Below, piece by piece: positions 53,033 through 64,000 of a stretch of DNA of 64,000 nt; the stretch's first letter is position 1; each line of letters opens with the position of its first letter. The position numbers were made by a program, and so were the translations under genes. This DNA comes from Isoetes taiwanensis (taxonomy: Eukaryota > Streptophyta > Lycopodiopsida > Isoetales > Isoetaceae). Location: positions 1,018,154 through 1,082,153 of the forward strand of contig JAJEKV010000074.1 of NCBI GenBank assembly GCA_021234155.1. Direction: 5' to 3'. The notes below the pieces were generated by a model. It saw nothing but the letters and a program-made list of their open reading frames with translations. It was not told where the DNA came from and did not search any database.

Positions 53033-53616
53033 ATGGGAGCCATGGATCTGGAGAGATGAGAAAGCGCCCGATGAAACATCGATGAAGAACTACGCAATAA
53101 GTAGCGATCCCCAACCTAATGAAGCGGCCTAAAATGCATGCGATGCATGCATGCGGCCAAATGCAATGCATGCATGCTTTTCGTCTTGTGCAAAGAATGC
53201 GATTAAGCTTCACAGCGAATCGATGGCGTCTTACGCTGCGACTTCGCATGAAACCAACAACATCCGATGCAGAGAACTTCAAATACTAGATCCGGGAAAA
53301 GGTTGGAATTGTCCTATCTTTGGACAAAGGGCAAAGATAGAAGGGGTTAGAAAGGATATGAATGGGCAAAAGAGTAGCTCATGCAAGAAGCCCCTCCTCC
53401 TCATGAGATCAAAAGAATAGAAGCCATGGATACTGGCGAGAGATGAGAAAAGCGCCCGATGAAATGTCGATGAAGAACTTTGCAATAAGTAGCGATCCTC
53501 AACACGATGAGCGGCCTAAAAAATGCATCTTTGCGCATGCATGCGGCATCACAATGCATGCATGCTCGTCTTGTGCAAGAATGCCGATTAACTACGCGAA
53601 TCGATGACAATCTTAT
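53033..53616. repeat. Pair of 200-bp direct repeats with TGCATGCATG core
   Basis: Copies at about 53033-53233 and 53417-53616 share GAGATGAGAAA(A)GCGCCCG, TCGATGAAGAACT, GCAATAAGTAGCGATC, TGCATGCATGCGGC and CGTCTTGTGCAA. They are separated by about 190 bp of different DNA. They interrupt the LINE between the linker and RT. Confidence 0.75.
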
Positions 53617-54870
53617 CACCTGCTTTGTAATTGTGCCAGAAAGTCCGAGGCTCACGTAGCAGCATTTCAAATATTTGCTTTTGATGCTCAACAATAAAGC
53701 GTAGCTTCTTGCATTTCAACACAGACTTATAATTCTTGATGGCATTATGACATGTATCTAGCTCAATTATCATTCGCAGGTGTTTTTAAACTACCAGTCT
53801 GCATCAAACCATACAAATCTAGAAAAGGATTTCCTACTAGCATACGTGTATGAGGAGACATCAAAAGTAAGCAAAGCATCAGCAAATGCATCATTATGCT
53901 CTTGAAGAATTGGGTAATTTAAAATACCTTCAAGTGCAGAAGCTAATGCCTGTGCATATTCAAAAGATATGAAATAAATGAAGGGAATGCAAGAGGCAGG
54001 AACATGGAGAGCAATGGGTTGAAGAGGTGTAAGCAGCCACATTAAAGACAAATAAAGTGGATGGTGATCAGAATTTATCTCCTCATCGCCTTATGCCAAT
54101 TCGAAAATCTGAAATAAGATCCAAGGCTTTACTTGGGAAATGATATAATCAACAACATTAGTACCACCTCCCTACCTATCATGTCTGCATGTGACACCTT
54201 TAGATGTGGCCATTGCTCTAAGCCATTAAAAATTACCATTTCAAAGACTTCACATAATTGGATGAGTTCCCTTCCAAATGTTGAGACAGATTTGTTAGCA
54301 TCAGGCGATGGACATGGCAAAAATTGTATCATAGCAGACATCCATAAAGGGTCATGGGCATCCTCATGTATAAGCTGAGCAGCTTGCATTGCAGCAGTAC
54401 AAGCATTGAAGTCACTAAGAAGAATAACATATCCTAACTGTTGAATTGAGCAATGTTATCATAAAGGTCACTATAAGGATCATTGCAATCTATCATATTC
54501 ATCATAGAAAGGTGGTGATGTAGGTAGGAAGTAACAGGCAGTAACAAAAATGGCACCACCATTGTTGCAATAGAGATTGATCCATATGTAGCGATTATAT
54601 CTATCAATTTTATGAAGCATGACATATGAAGCAAGGGCATCCTTGAGATACCTAGCAACTTTTCCACAGCCTTGCCGCCCATGACATTTTTTAAATAATG
54701 AAAATTAATGATAGCATGTGGAATAATGTATCGTTTTGGCAGAATGCTTCCATGTTTCTATGAGAAGAAGAATATCTATATCCTTTACAATTGGATTCAG
54801 GCCATCACCTTTATACCAGGGAAAACCTCGACAATTCCAAGACACCAACTGAAGGCACATTTCTTAGGAA
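53591..54870 (-). pseudogene. LINE endonuclease and linker, decayed
   Basis: The minus strand reads LVSWNCRGFPWYKGDGLN and VKDIDILLLIETWKHS, then after frame changes DPYSDLYDNIAQFNS, a SDFNACT equivalent of GDFNART, VFEMVIFNGLEQWPHLKVSH, KALDLISDFRIG and LYLSLMWLL. The linker follows with CKKLRFIVEHQKQIFEMLLR and EPRTFWHNYKAGDKIV. The block order equals that of the GC-rich LINE at 15.3-16.1 kb. Frame changes and stops show it is dead. Confidence 0.75.
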
Positions 54871-55190
54871 GATACATTTAGAGTATGCACAGTGTGAATT
54901 GAAGAGGCTTGAGCCATGGAGGCAGTGACAACAGTAATAGCAACAACAACAAATGTACCATTAGTAACATCGTGAGAGGAGGGGCCTTGAGCATGAGAAG
55001 ATGTGGTGGGTACAGAGAATGGAACAGAAAAATGCACATTTGCAGCTTTGGTGTGTGCATGTGAAATGGGAGAATAGACTCCAGCAACAATGATATGAGT
55101 GGCCGTAATGCACCAGAAAGGTTGCATGTGATGATGTAAAGATGTGTAGTTTTCCACAGATCAATGCGGCCTTACCACCATTCTTTTGAA

Positions 55191-58100
55191 TGACCTATTA
55201 AAGGACGTCATTTTATTCATCATCACATCATAAGTATATTCTACATCACATTCTATATATCGCATGGAAGCCATTCCTCTACCTAGGCGTGATATGCTAG
55301 GAGCTGCTTTGCCTGTGATTATCTATGGTAGGGTTAAGCTCTCTACCACTAAACCTCTTGGTCATACTTGAACCTGTAACCTCGGGGCAATAGATTTTTG
55401 AGGTCCTCATTACTAGACTGACTTTAGCCATGTTTGAACCCCGTGAACTCGAGTGTAATAATTTAAGGTCTTACCACTATCCATGCCCGAAGGGCCATTA
55501 TGCATAGAAGAGTCTCCTAGGATTTCTATTTATTTTAGTGGCTTTGGTACTTAGGGTGGATTTGTTCGTATCCAAGGGTGCATATGCATCACCAATCCAG
55601 TGTCATCTGGTTCCAATTCCTTGTTTGTCATAGTTCATACAGTGCACATGCGTAAATCAATTTTACTTCTTGGTCCCTTTATTTCCTTGGATTGAGTGCT
55701 CTGCCTTCCACTTTCATTTGGACGTCTCCCTTTGATGTTACTCGCCTTTTTTGTTGGCTGCCCTTATTCTTGGATTCTATATTTTCAGATAATTGAAGGT
55801 CACTGTGCTTTTACAAGGTTGTTTCTTGTACTTACTATTGGTTTTGTAATTGGCATTATCTTGTGTTGGTTTCGTAATTGGCGTTATCTTGGGTGGACAC
55901 TATCATCGCATCTTCTTACATGACCTTGAGTAGTTCTCATTTGTCCACGCTTTTCGTATAATCTTGCTCTATTTACACATTTTACTGATAGTTATGCTCC
56001 ATTTGGTATGGATGGTAGTACGCCTGACATGTTCTATGGATTAATAAGGATTTATCCCTTAGGAGAATGTTTCTTTGTCTTCTCTGATATTTTGCATATT
56101 CTTACAAAGTTTGTGCATTTAATTGTGGCGTGGATTGACAATGTGCTCAGAAGTGCTTATGCATCTATTTAGGTTGCATTGCACATGTTTAACTGGGGTT
56201 TAGATCTCCATGCCATCATTTTTTCTGTATTCTTGGTGAATGTGATGTTCAACATATATGTGGTGGGTGATATTCATGTTAAATATTTTCATCCCTCATC
56301 AATTCTTGAGATGTCTACAGAGTTCCATTCATATAGTTTCTTTCAGTCTTTGACTTTCTACACAGTGTGTTTGATGCATCTGGCAGAGAGTGCGTACACA
56401 TCATAGCTTTTGTTGTGCCTTAGGCTTTCTACATGTGCCTATATGGTTTTTATCAGGGGCATTCTTCTTCTCCAGATAGGTATGAGCATTAAATTTGTTC
56501 TTAGCATTGGTTTCTTTTATAGCTCATTGGATCCACACTTGGAATATCCTCTATATTATTTGTGGACTTTATTGTTCCAATCACACTTGAGTGCAAGCAT
56601 CTCGAGAAAGGGAAGGAATTGATATAGTCTATAGCATAAATCCTTACAAAGGTTGGGGCCCATTGGATAATAAATTTCAGGAAGGATCCCCCTTGGTTAT
56701 CATTAGAGGTGCTAGTGTGTTATAGTCATAGTCATCTGCTCATTAGCTAGACCAAATCTTTTTGTCTTCATAGAAATGAAATTTGGAAGCTCCCGCTAAC
56801 AATGATTTTTTTTTCCTTCTATTATAGCCATAATAACTATGACACTAGGTTGATCATCTACCTTACCTATATCAACGACGGCATGGATTGTGATCTGTCA
56901 TCTTCGCCCCAATCTTCTTCTTCAGCTACTGCTAGCAAGATCTTAAATTTCTCATATCCATCCTCTTCCTTTGCTGCAGTGCCTCAATCAAAGACTTTAC
57001 AGTTGGCTGACACTAACCTTAGGCACTTATGAGACAAGCGACTGATTGACATTATGAAACACAACTTCTTTGACCTTGCTATTTCTTTTTTTTTTTTCAA
57101 AATCTAGTGACAACTTATCCAAAAATTCTTTGAGCTTCAGGTTCAGTGTGGTCTTAACCACAATTTTATTATTTGAAATTATTCCACATTTCATTCCTTT
57201 TAATGTATGGATAAAAAGTAGTTTTTTAATATATAGCTAAAATATTAGGAAAAAAATACATGAAATACAAGTTTTCAATTGGTCCAAGTTTAAAATTCCA
57301 AAGATTTAAATGTATTTAGCTTGATAGGAAATCCAAAGAACATCTTTTTCCACAACCTTCCTTATGCAAAGGTATATAATTCAATAACTTCACAAATGCA
57401 AAAGCATAAGATAATAGTTATTTTGAGCCAATATTGCAAAAGATCTCGCGCTCAGCGCGATAAGAAGTGAATCTTTAAAACTTAGTTTGCTTGATTCCAT
57501 CGTCCTGCCTGTTTGAAAGATTTCCTTATTTATATTTCTCATTTCAAGATCAGTGCTCGATATAATACGCTTGCCAAAGTATAAGAATGCTCATGCATAA
57601 TCCCATGCCAGACATCAGTTTTAAAAACATGCATCATGGCAAAACTCGGAATATGGGAAATTGGAATACCAAACCATACAAATTTAGGGAAAAATGACAA
57701 CATTACTGCTGCTAAACAAAGAAAAAGGTTAGTTCAAGCAATGTGAGCCCTCTGGAAGAAAAGCAGACTAATCTATGAAAATAACCCCCATGCCAGATAT
57801 CATGCCTAAAGCCTATAACATTGGATATGTGCAAGTCTACCATAAGGTATAGCTTCCATGAGAAAAACTAGTGATAAAAGAATTGAGGGGGCACGTGATG
57901 TTAATGCTGTTGTAACAACGACAAGAAATATACCACCTAAGAAAAACATGTAAAAGGTAGATGCACCACATATAACAAATACCAATGCATTATGAACCAC
58001 ATATATCACACTCATATAACAAATACTGGTGCAACATAAAACATAAAATAGAATGAGGTCCATAATTATCCATGCCATGATATACATGGACAATCTAAAA

Positions 58101-58490
58101 TTGCAGGAATCGTTGTAGAGGGGGTCAAACAGGCCTGCTAAAAAAAAAAAAAAATCCATTTACATAAATGATGTAGTTGCGCCATCTCTGGCTCCTCTCC
58201 ATGCTTCTCTACCTTTAGCTCTCTAGCATGCTTCTTTACCTTTAGACATGCCCTTTTTCTATAGGTACATCATGTACATGCATGAGAACACAAGGCAAAA
58301 GCACGGTTCAATTTCCAGATATTCCTAAATGCAATTACACTACATAATTATCGTTATAGTTTGTGCATTATGGCCCTGCAAGCTAACTTCCCTTTGCACA
58401 AAGAAGCTAGAAAAGAGAAGTATTCGCGGCGGTCTTCTTGTTGCTTTAATTTGGCCTTATTTTTAATTATATAGGATAACATTTTGATAT
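55191..58490. other. Intergenic, nothing recognised
   Basis: 3.3 kb of AT-rich DNA. Open frames at 56179-56406, 56410-56622 and 56802-57032 (+) and 57806-58159 (minus) are hydrophobic or low-complexity and match nothing I know. A 15-bp palindrome TCGCGCTCAGCGCGA sits at 57446-57460 without other Helitron features. Confidence 0.4.
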
Positions 58491-58689
58491 AAATAAAATA
58501 AATAAATATATTATGTCACGCTTCGTTAGACCCTTAAGGATCATGAAGGGAACTTTACTATCATAACATCTTCAAAAGAAGGTCTCTGTGAGTTTCTACA
58601 TCTCTCAAATTTCTACCTAGTGTACTAGGTTGAATACCAATCTTTGCTTTCTATCCCAAATTTAGTTCTTATCTCACCATAGCACTCAC

Positions 58690-59369
58690 ATTCTAGAAAA
58701 CATGTTTTTCATATTCGATGTTCCCCTGTTTACACAAGATACATATCCATTCCTCCCGGGGTATTTGCATCCATCTTCCAGTTTCAATCCTAAGTCTGTG
58801 TGAGCCCATTCTTCTATACCTTGCAATTACCCGCTTTGTTTCTCTGGCAATTTGAGCATATAGATATTCTTGGGCTCCATGTATAACATAGGGTTTGTTC
58901 CAACATTTTGCCAAATCCGCTTAATTGCCTGGGTCTGTTTCAAATCCCTAATTCTGATCTCTGTATCTGGCAAATCTAAAATGTCCACATCAAAACTTGC
59001 AGCACACATAGATACATCCTTCAACCATCCTTTATTTTCTGTGGCAATAGCTGCTAGACAAGGCAACCTATCCTCATCCATTTTCCATACTCTAATCAAA
59101 TAGCTCAAAGTCTGGCTCAAAGCTTCAGCCTCCAAGGGAATCAGTCCTATTTCAGCCAACAGAATTGAGTATGGTACTTGTTGCTTAATCCCAAGTTCTT
59201 TTTGGATGAAGAGCTTCAAAACCCCTTCTAGTTTAGTCCACATTCTATTCAAAATAGAAGGTCCCCAAATTGGCGCCCCATAAAGCAACACTATTTGAAC
59301 CAAAGTCTTAAAAAGCATCCTCTTCAATTTCCATCCATGGAATGAGACTCTATTACAGTGAGTTAGCAT
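58690..59369 (-). pseudogene. LINE ORF2 thumb and C-terminal region
   Basis: The minus strand encodes LVQIVLLYGAPIWGPSILNR, the block after the RT palm. Next come LGIKQQVPYSILLAEIGLIP and LETGRWM-like GRWMQIPREEWICILCK with a cysteine pattern (C-x2-C, then H) typical of LINE C-termini. One frame change separates the two pieces near 58.9 kb. It ends at a stop at about 58693. Confidence 0.7.
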
Positions 59370-59422
59370 GCTGTATAAAGCCTTCTTACCATCTGCTACT
59401 CTCTTATGAATACATTCCTTCT

Positions 59423-59499
59423 AGCTGTAATTGTCCATTATATCCGTGGACGATAAAAACTCTATTCTATTCTATTCTATTCTATTCCATTCTATTCTT
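59423..59499 (+). mobile_element. Extremely short LINE tail insertion
   Basis: About 30 bp of LINE end (ATATCCGTGGACGATAAAAA) plus eight TCTAT/TTCTA repeats, in plus orientation, interrupts the minus-strand LINE between its RT and thumb regions. It belongs to the SWNCRGFPW family by its terminus. Confidence 0.65.
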
Positions 59500-59563
59500 T
59501 AAACATGAACTTAGAACAACCATTACTTTGGTTGTTTCCAGATTGACCTGCATTGCTTTCTCC

Positions 59564-59812
59564 TTACAATAGGTTTCTAGATTGTCTAGATGTTGTTGTA
59601 AACCTTCCGGATCTTCCGAGATATGTATCAAATGCTTTAGAGAAATCAATGAATGTCAAATACAAAGCTCTACGTGGACTCTTTACCTTCTCCATCAAGG
59701 TTCTCAAAGTGAGTACATGACCTAATGTACAATGTCTCCTTCGAAAGCCAGCTTGTCCCACTGCTCTCTTCTCGTTATTCTCTCTAAAAAAACCACCAAT
59801 GTTTTTTTGCAA
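59564..59812 (-). pseudogene. LINE reverse transcriptase piece with deletion
   Basis: The frame shows AVGQAGFRRRHCTLGHVLTL, RTLMEKVKSPRRALYLTFID and FSKAFDTYLGR, the RT fingers-palm motifs. It then jumps into unrelated residues, so the palm with the CPLSP and YADD blocks has been deleted. Confidence 0.75.
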
Positions 59813-59886
59813 AAGTGTTTCCTATCATTATTGTACGATAATTCTTCACTTCTTGTCTATTTCCAGACTTATGAATAGGGACCACT

Positions 59887-60831
59887 TTACAGTATTTCCA
59901 CCTGTTTCACTACATTGTTCATTTGCTTGGTTACTTGCTCTAACAAGTCATTGTCTCTCAATTTGATGAACTCAATTGATATCCCCAATAGGTCTCTTGC
60001 TTTCCCATTGTGCATCTTCCCAATTTGGTTTTTAATATCTTTTACTGTGAACAAATCTGCTTCCACCTTTTGAATCAGCATCCCTTCAGTTGCACTGTCA
60101 TAATATATACTCTGCACCATTTGCAAAAGTTCATCCATATTCAAATTTGGATGCTCTGACTTCACACGTAATCTATTCCAAAATGTTTTAGGCTTCAAGT
60201 TAAACTCATCATTGAGTTTCAAATTATCTTTCCCAACCAACCTCTTGTACCATGCTGGCTTTGTTACACATTGCTTTGGCAGTGTCTCTCTTGCTGTTGC
60301 ACACACTTGGTCCCACAAAGAGTTTATCAGATGGCCTTTAGTTCTTCTTTTTGTCATACTAAAACAATTCCTTGCTGTTACCAACACCGTATCAGCCAAG
60401 AGATGAGCATCCTCTTCTAAATGTCCTGTCCAATAGCAACTTTCCAGCAGCACTGTCAATTCTTTCTTATATTTAATGCATTTATCTATGTCTAGTTTCA
60501 TTCTAGAATGGAATGCCACATCAACGTCTATAATTATTGGCTCCAAAGATATACGACCCAATAATGCAGAGTGATTTGATTCTAGAGCTTTTGCAAAAAT
60601 CTTGAAATCCACAACCAATTCCAATTCTGGAGCAGCAAGCAAATAATCTATCACACTATCCCCATGCCATGAAAAATATGTGCATCCCGCTGCCTCTGGA
60701 AACTTCTTAGTTCCATTCTGAATTGCCAGCCCACAGCATCCTCCCATTTCAATTAGAAAATCTCCCATTAAAGTCTTCACCAAATCAGGTGATGTTCGCT
60801 CAAAGCGTGGATCATCAAATTCTTCTAACAT
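59887..60831 (-). pseudogene. LINE ORF2 middle: endonuclease end, linker and RT entry
   Basis: A 314-codon unbroken frame. Its first part continues the endonuclease (DLVKTLMGDFLIEMGG, HGDSVIDYLLAAPEL, ESNHSALLGRI; the SDH-like block reads SNH). Next is a helical linker (RRTKGHLINSLWDQVCATAR, KPKTFWNRLRVKSEHPN). It ends with MHNGKARDLLGISIEFIK, equivalent to the GKAPGPDGLTAEFIK entry of LINE reverse transcriptases. The P-G-P-D residues are changed to D-L-L-G, a sign of decay. The upstream endonuclease half is in other frames at 61.4-60.85 kb. Confidence 0.75.
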
Positions 60832-60849
60832 ATGGTCATTATCATATAT

Positions 60850-61422
60850 GTACGAAGGTGTTTGGGCTTGTCGCGTTCTAGAGTTAAAAGTCTCAAATTA
60901 CCAGAACTTCTCCTTTCTCTTGCAACCCACTAATAAGTGGATGTTCTTTGTTTATCCCTGCCTGATTATAAACAGCCATATTTAACGGAGCATAATAACA
61001 TGCTACCAAGAATACTTCTCTCTCTCTTCCACATATCTTGATGACTAGGTGCTAGTTGAATTCGTGTCTCGTTTCTACTGTAACATGGTTAATCAAACCA
61101 GCTCTAACAAATATCGCAATTCCTCCATATCTCGCCCCCTTCCAACTGGTCTCTGGTTCCAAAGCGAACTCAATAAGACAAAACCATCTATTGTAGGCAG
61201 CGATGTGAATTGTGTCTGCCATGTTTCCTGAAAAACAAGAAGGTCTGCTTGTTGCCATATATTCTTAGTGGCTTGAATTTTAGCCTCTAATATCCCATGT
61301 ACATTCCATGAAAGCACCTTAAGGGTCTTTAATCCATATGCATCTCGGTTCTTCTTAGTAACAACCGCCTTACCATGGCGATTCAGAAATGCTACCCATC
61401 CTTCCTCTCTTGCCTCCTTCAC
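60850..61422 (-). pseudogene. LINE endonuclease N-terminal half
   Basis: The minus strand encodes TLKVLSWNVHGILEAKIQAT, QQADLLVFQETWQTQF, and in the next frame LEPETSWKGARYGGIAIFVR, NHVTVETRHEFNSHLVIKIC and FLVACYYAP. N (WNVHG) and E (QETW) are the first two catalytic positions of the EEP nuclease. One frame change lies near 61.2 kb. Confidence 0.75.
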
Positions 61423-61462
61423 TTTTGCCCGTTTGTTCTTTCGTTGTTCTAACTCCTAGGTG

Positions 61463-61684
61463 TTAAATCCTATCCAGCCATATTTTATGGCCCTTCAATG
61501 ATGCTCTATTTTCCATGACCCTGTCCCTGGCCTCTTTGTCTGAGAATTTTACTAGGATCAATCTATTAAATCCTGGTTTGCTCAACTGTCTAGAATGCAC
61601 TACCTGTGGCTCACTCAAATGCATAATATCTTTAAAGAAGTGAGTAACAGTAACACTTACATCTTCATCGATGGCTTCTGGCAA
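61463..61684 (-). pseudogene. LINE ORF1 C-terminal fragment
   Basis: A 73-codon frame (opens without a sure ATG) with RLILVKFSDKEARDRVMENR and KGHKIWLDRI. This resembles the C-terminal RRM/CTD-like fold of LINE ORF1 ('V.F....DR..VL..R..LKG..I.. D'). It lies 40 bp upstream of the endonuclease frame of the same element. Confidence 0.55.
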
Positions 61685-61690
61685 TACCCT

Positions 61691-63632
61691 ATTTTCAAAT
61701 TCTTTGCCCTAGTTAATTGCTCTAATTGCTCGGTTTCCAGCTTACTCTGATGAAGACTCATTTGTTCCTTGATGACATCGGCAACCAGATGAGATAATCT
61801 GTCTTCCAAAGTCTCAACCATCTACTGCATTGGCTCGTTTAATTTGTCTTCAGATTTCTTGGTAAGTTCTTCTCTAAGTTCGAAATTCTGTGTTTTCAAT
61901 TCTTGGTTTTGGGCACATGGTTTTTATTAGCCCACATTTTCAATCCTCTAGGATTTTGATATCATGTGCATGGGTTTTTTATCAAATCAAATATATTTTT
62001 GAGTTAAACTTTTCAAATTCTATTAGCAACCAATAAAGTCTGCACAACCATTTTACTTTTGGGTTAAGGTATTTCACGCATGCATGGTTTAGAATAAGAT
62101 TTTGGGTTAAGGTGCTTTTCTGTTTTTTGCCATTTTTGACCTTTTTTTGAATTTTGTTGCATGTTTTTTGGGCTAGGTTAGAGCCTGATCTCAGTAGTCG
62201 GGCACTAGAATCCCAGACTGCACGGTCCTATAGCCACGAAAACTGCTGGAGTGATGCGTTGTACCAAAGATCATAGTTTGTCTTGCTGGCAATTTTGTTC
62301 TTAGAAATCTCATAGCCTTTGATGTGGAATATAAGGGTCCAATACAAAAATGCAAAAGGACCGATAATGTACGCAACCAATATTGTGCACGCAACATGCA
62401 AAAACCTCAAACGCTTCATCCGGATAATCTGTCTTCTCTTCATCCCATGCCCTCGGTTGCATCCAGTTTCAAATATCAACAAAAAGGTCAAAAAATCGAT
62501 CAAAAGCTTGAGAACAGTGCCGTTTTAGCCGACAAACATAAAACGCAGACAAACCGATATATATATAGAAAGCCTTTTAAAAAAAACACAGGCAGACTGG
62601 TATAGATGGTATAACGTGGCACTGTTCGAACAAAACAAAAAGAACCTTAAAATCATAGATGGAACCCATCCATACAGATCTAATGCTCCGGCAGATACCA
62701 ATAAACATCTACACGGTGGCACCGCTCCCCAGGAGATGGAAGCATTTTTCTGCATTATAAAACACTAGAACTTTTTAAACAAAAATATCATCTGTTGCTG
62801 ATAAATCGTGACGGGCAGAAGGCACTTAACAGAAGACAAGTTAGCCAGACAACATCTTTGAATTGATAAAGAACACAAGTAGCCTCCTATTAACCCGCAG
62901 GAACTGAATGCATAAGCACTAGGAGTCTCATAAGGGAGAAACCCTCTAATTAAACAAAATATATATAAAACAAGTAAATTCAGCATACACTAAACATTAA
63001 CAGGAACATTATTCCAAATCACCCAGTTACCATAATACTACAGCAGTGGTGATATAAGAAGACTGGTGTCACCAAGCCAGCTCCAGCATCTGGCAGCAAT
63101 CACACAATTACTTGATAATAAGCATCATAAAGCTTGCAATCAAGTGAAAGACATACTTTTGCTGCTAAATTACATAGTGCAGCCTGTCTTGCCAGGACTA
63201 TTCAGCTACCTGCCTGACTTCAACCAACTTGGGAACACTTAAAAACCAGCTTGCATTTGCTGATTTTTTCTTCTGCCTTCATCTGCCATATGCATTCCAA
63301 TACCGTTCTGTTACTCATAATATATATAGTAGCACAATAAATGTCAAACTTTGATTCTAGACCATAGATTATGTCTTCTCAATGACAAGGTAAAAAAAAG
63401 GTTGAGGAAACCTGTCACAGTATGGCACAATTCTTTTCTGCTGCTCAAGAAAATGGAGCTGTTCCTCTTCCTTACACAATAACATTAAGTATTGCAACCA
63501 CAACGTGGCAATGTGAACTAATCCACTTGCAGAATTGTACCTGACATTTCATGCATCAAGTTCATCAGCAGCAGCAGCAAGAAAATTTCAGTTAATTTTC
63601 ACCAGTTCTTAAAGTCTTATCTTTGTCAAGTG
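61691..63632. other. Intergenic and probable 3' region of the phosphatase gene
   Basis: No coding gene is recognised. The 300-600 bp left of 63633 are the likely 3' UTR or downstream introns of the minus-strand phosphatase gene. Short open frames at 62191-62755 in several directions have no motif. Confidence 0.4.
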
Positions 63633-64000
63633 TCAATAAGAGGGAACCACAAGAGGGCACATCCAAGTGCCCATGCCCCCCTTTCTGCAAACCCCAGCTT
63701 CTGTAGTTTTTTTACATTGGCTTTTCACCATTTTCTCTGAAACACCATAACATCCATTATATTGCAATGCCAAGCCTTGCAGAAACTCGCCAAGGTACAT
63801 CAGCACGCCATCTGCACTATCTCCTAGGAAAGGGGGCACTGCAATTCCACATTCAACTTGCCAGCAAAACGAAAGAGGTTTGTCATCTACAATAATCACC
63901 TTAGAAAGACCCCTTCCTAGCCGCGACAAATCTTTAATGTAACCATACCCTTCAATTGCAGTGCATGCATCTCTATACAGCCTGTGCTTGATGAAACGCC
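63633..64000 (-). CDS. FCP1/NIF-family HAD phosphatase, C-terminal part (5' end outside window)
   Basis: The frame is open from the window edge to a TGA at 63633-63635 (122 codons). It encodes RFIKHRLYRDACTAIEGYGY, IKDLSRLGRGLSKVIIVDD and WQVECGIAVPPFLGDSADGV, ending LMYLGEFLQGL. This is the second half of the NIF (SCP/TIM50-like) phosphatase domain. VIIVDD carries the third HAD-motif aspartate, YRDAC and KDLSRLGRDLSK are conserved, and DSADGVLMYLGEFL matches the D..L..L..FL end. The N-terminal DxDxT catalytic motif must lie beyond 64000. The last 50 residues (CYGVSEKMVKSQC...) diverge from the family and may be a lineage-specific tail or intron read-through. Family members dephosphorylate RNA polymerase II CTD or act in mitochondrial import; I cannot choose between them here. 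It is probably an expressed host gene. Confidence 0.75.
   Translation of the reverse strand, partial: RFIKHRLYRDACTAIEGYGYIKDLSRLGRGLSKVIIVDDKPLSFCWQVECGIAVPPFLGDSADGVLMYLGEFLQGLALQYNGCYGVSEKMVKSQCKKTTEAGVCRKGGMGTWMCPLVVPSY

Larger units (their letters stand above)
49645..55190 (-). mobile_element. Minus-strand LINE of the SWNCRGFPW family, decayed and re-invaded
   Basis: Reading right to left: endonuclease (54.87-53.79 kb), linker (53.77-53.59), reverse transcriptase (52.68-51.95), thumb/C-terminal region (50.64-50.15) and 3' UTR with microsatellite tail (49.82-49.645). The endonuclease start (VSWNCRGFPW, same bases TGGAATTGTCGAGG) and the 3' UTR are shared with the GC-rich LINE at 13.5 kb, but this copy has lost most CpG sites, as expected after methylation-driven decay. 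Three later insertions interrupt it: a foreign poly(A)-ended segment (50.69-51.48), a LINE-tail fragment (52.755-52.985) and a repeated segment (53.03-53.62). Confidence 0.75.
58500..61690 (-). mobile_element. Minus-strand LINE of a second family, decayed
   Basis: Reading right to left: an ORF1-like end (GFNRLILVKFSDKEARDRV, ASLKGHKIWLDRI; 61684-61463), endonuclease (61422-60620), a long intact linker/RT-entry frame (60831-59887), RT with an internal deletion (59812-59564) and a thumb/C-terminal part (59369-58690). The endonuclease starts VLSWNVHGILEAK rather than SWNCRGFPW, so this is a different family from the LINEs at 13.5 and 49.6 kb. No microsatellite tail of the other family is present at its own 3' end near 58.5 kb, where ATTTATTTATTTTATTT runs instead. 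Confidence 0.75.

Noticed and set aside
57446-57460. GC palindrome TCGCGCTCAGCGCGA as a Helitron end
   Set aside because: No CTRR tetranucleotide at the proper distance on either strand.
1-64000. CRISPR arrays, operons or prokaryotic features
   Set aside because: Repeats are few, diverged or tandem without regular unique spacers, and the genes have plant introns and architecture.

Overview
This is a transposon-dominated stretch of nuclear DNA from a land plant. The evidence is intron-bearing plant gene fragments (a CDKG-type kinase, a Raf-like STY kinase, a protoporphyrinogen-oxidase exon), an ARM-repeat gene of an Arabidopsis-like family, and plant-type CACTA, copia, PIF/Harbinger and LINE elements. 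Only two convincing host genes fit in 64 kb. LINEs with 'SWNCRGFPW' endonucleases and 'CPLSPTLFGLYIDR' reverse transcriptases recall those of ferns, lycophytes and bryophytes. A large-genome fern or gymnosperm is my best guess, but species assignment is inference only.

Layout. 1-2.7 kb: AT-rich, no recognisable gene. 2.68-5.27 kb: a compact minus-strand copia-type LTR element with both LTRs, primer-binding site and polypurine tract. 6.5-8.2 kb: an intact single-exon ARM-repeat gene (minus) with a plausible TATA box. 9.15-9.88 kb: an element with long terminal inverted repeats, flanked by LINE tails. 13.5-18.9 kb: a GC-rich, frameshifted LINE. 20.27-24.66 kb: a 4.4-kb Harbinger-like element with TAA target duplication. 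24.66-25.53 kb: a GC-rich ORF ending in a histone H3 core-tail segment.

26.48-39.49 kb: the most striking feature, a 13.0-kb CACTA-type element with CACTACAAGAG ends, a CAT target duplication and TCTGAC-rich subterminal repeats. Inside it are a decayed TNP2-like transposase, a bicistronic L1 whose ORFs overlap as TAATG, a mitochondrial-type protoporphyrinogen oxidase exon with both splice sites, a MITE, a complete 3.7-kb pogo-like (DDE_1/CENP-B) transposon with 26-bp inverted repeats, and a multi-exon CDKG pseudogene.

39.6-48.9 kb: a small unknown ORF, two Helitron-like 3' ends, an STY-kinase pseudogene, and a family of GGATCACACCA hairpin repeats, one of which is split by a TAA-flanked MITE. 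49.6-55.2 kb and 58.5-61.7 kb: two minus-strand LINE relics. The window ends in the C-terminal part of an FCP1/NIF-family HAD phosphatase gene (minus, 5' end outside).

The genes do not form a pathway. The biology is layered mobile-element insertion and capture of gene fragments. All identifications are from motif reading by eye; no database search was run.
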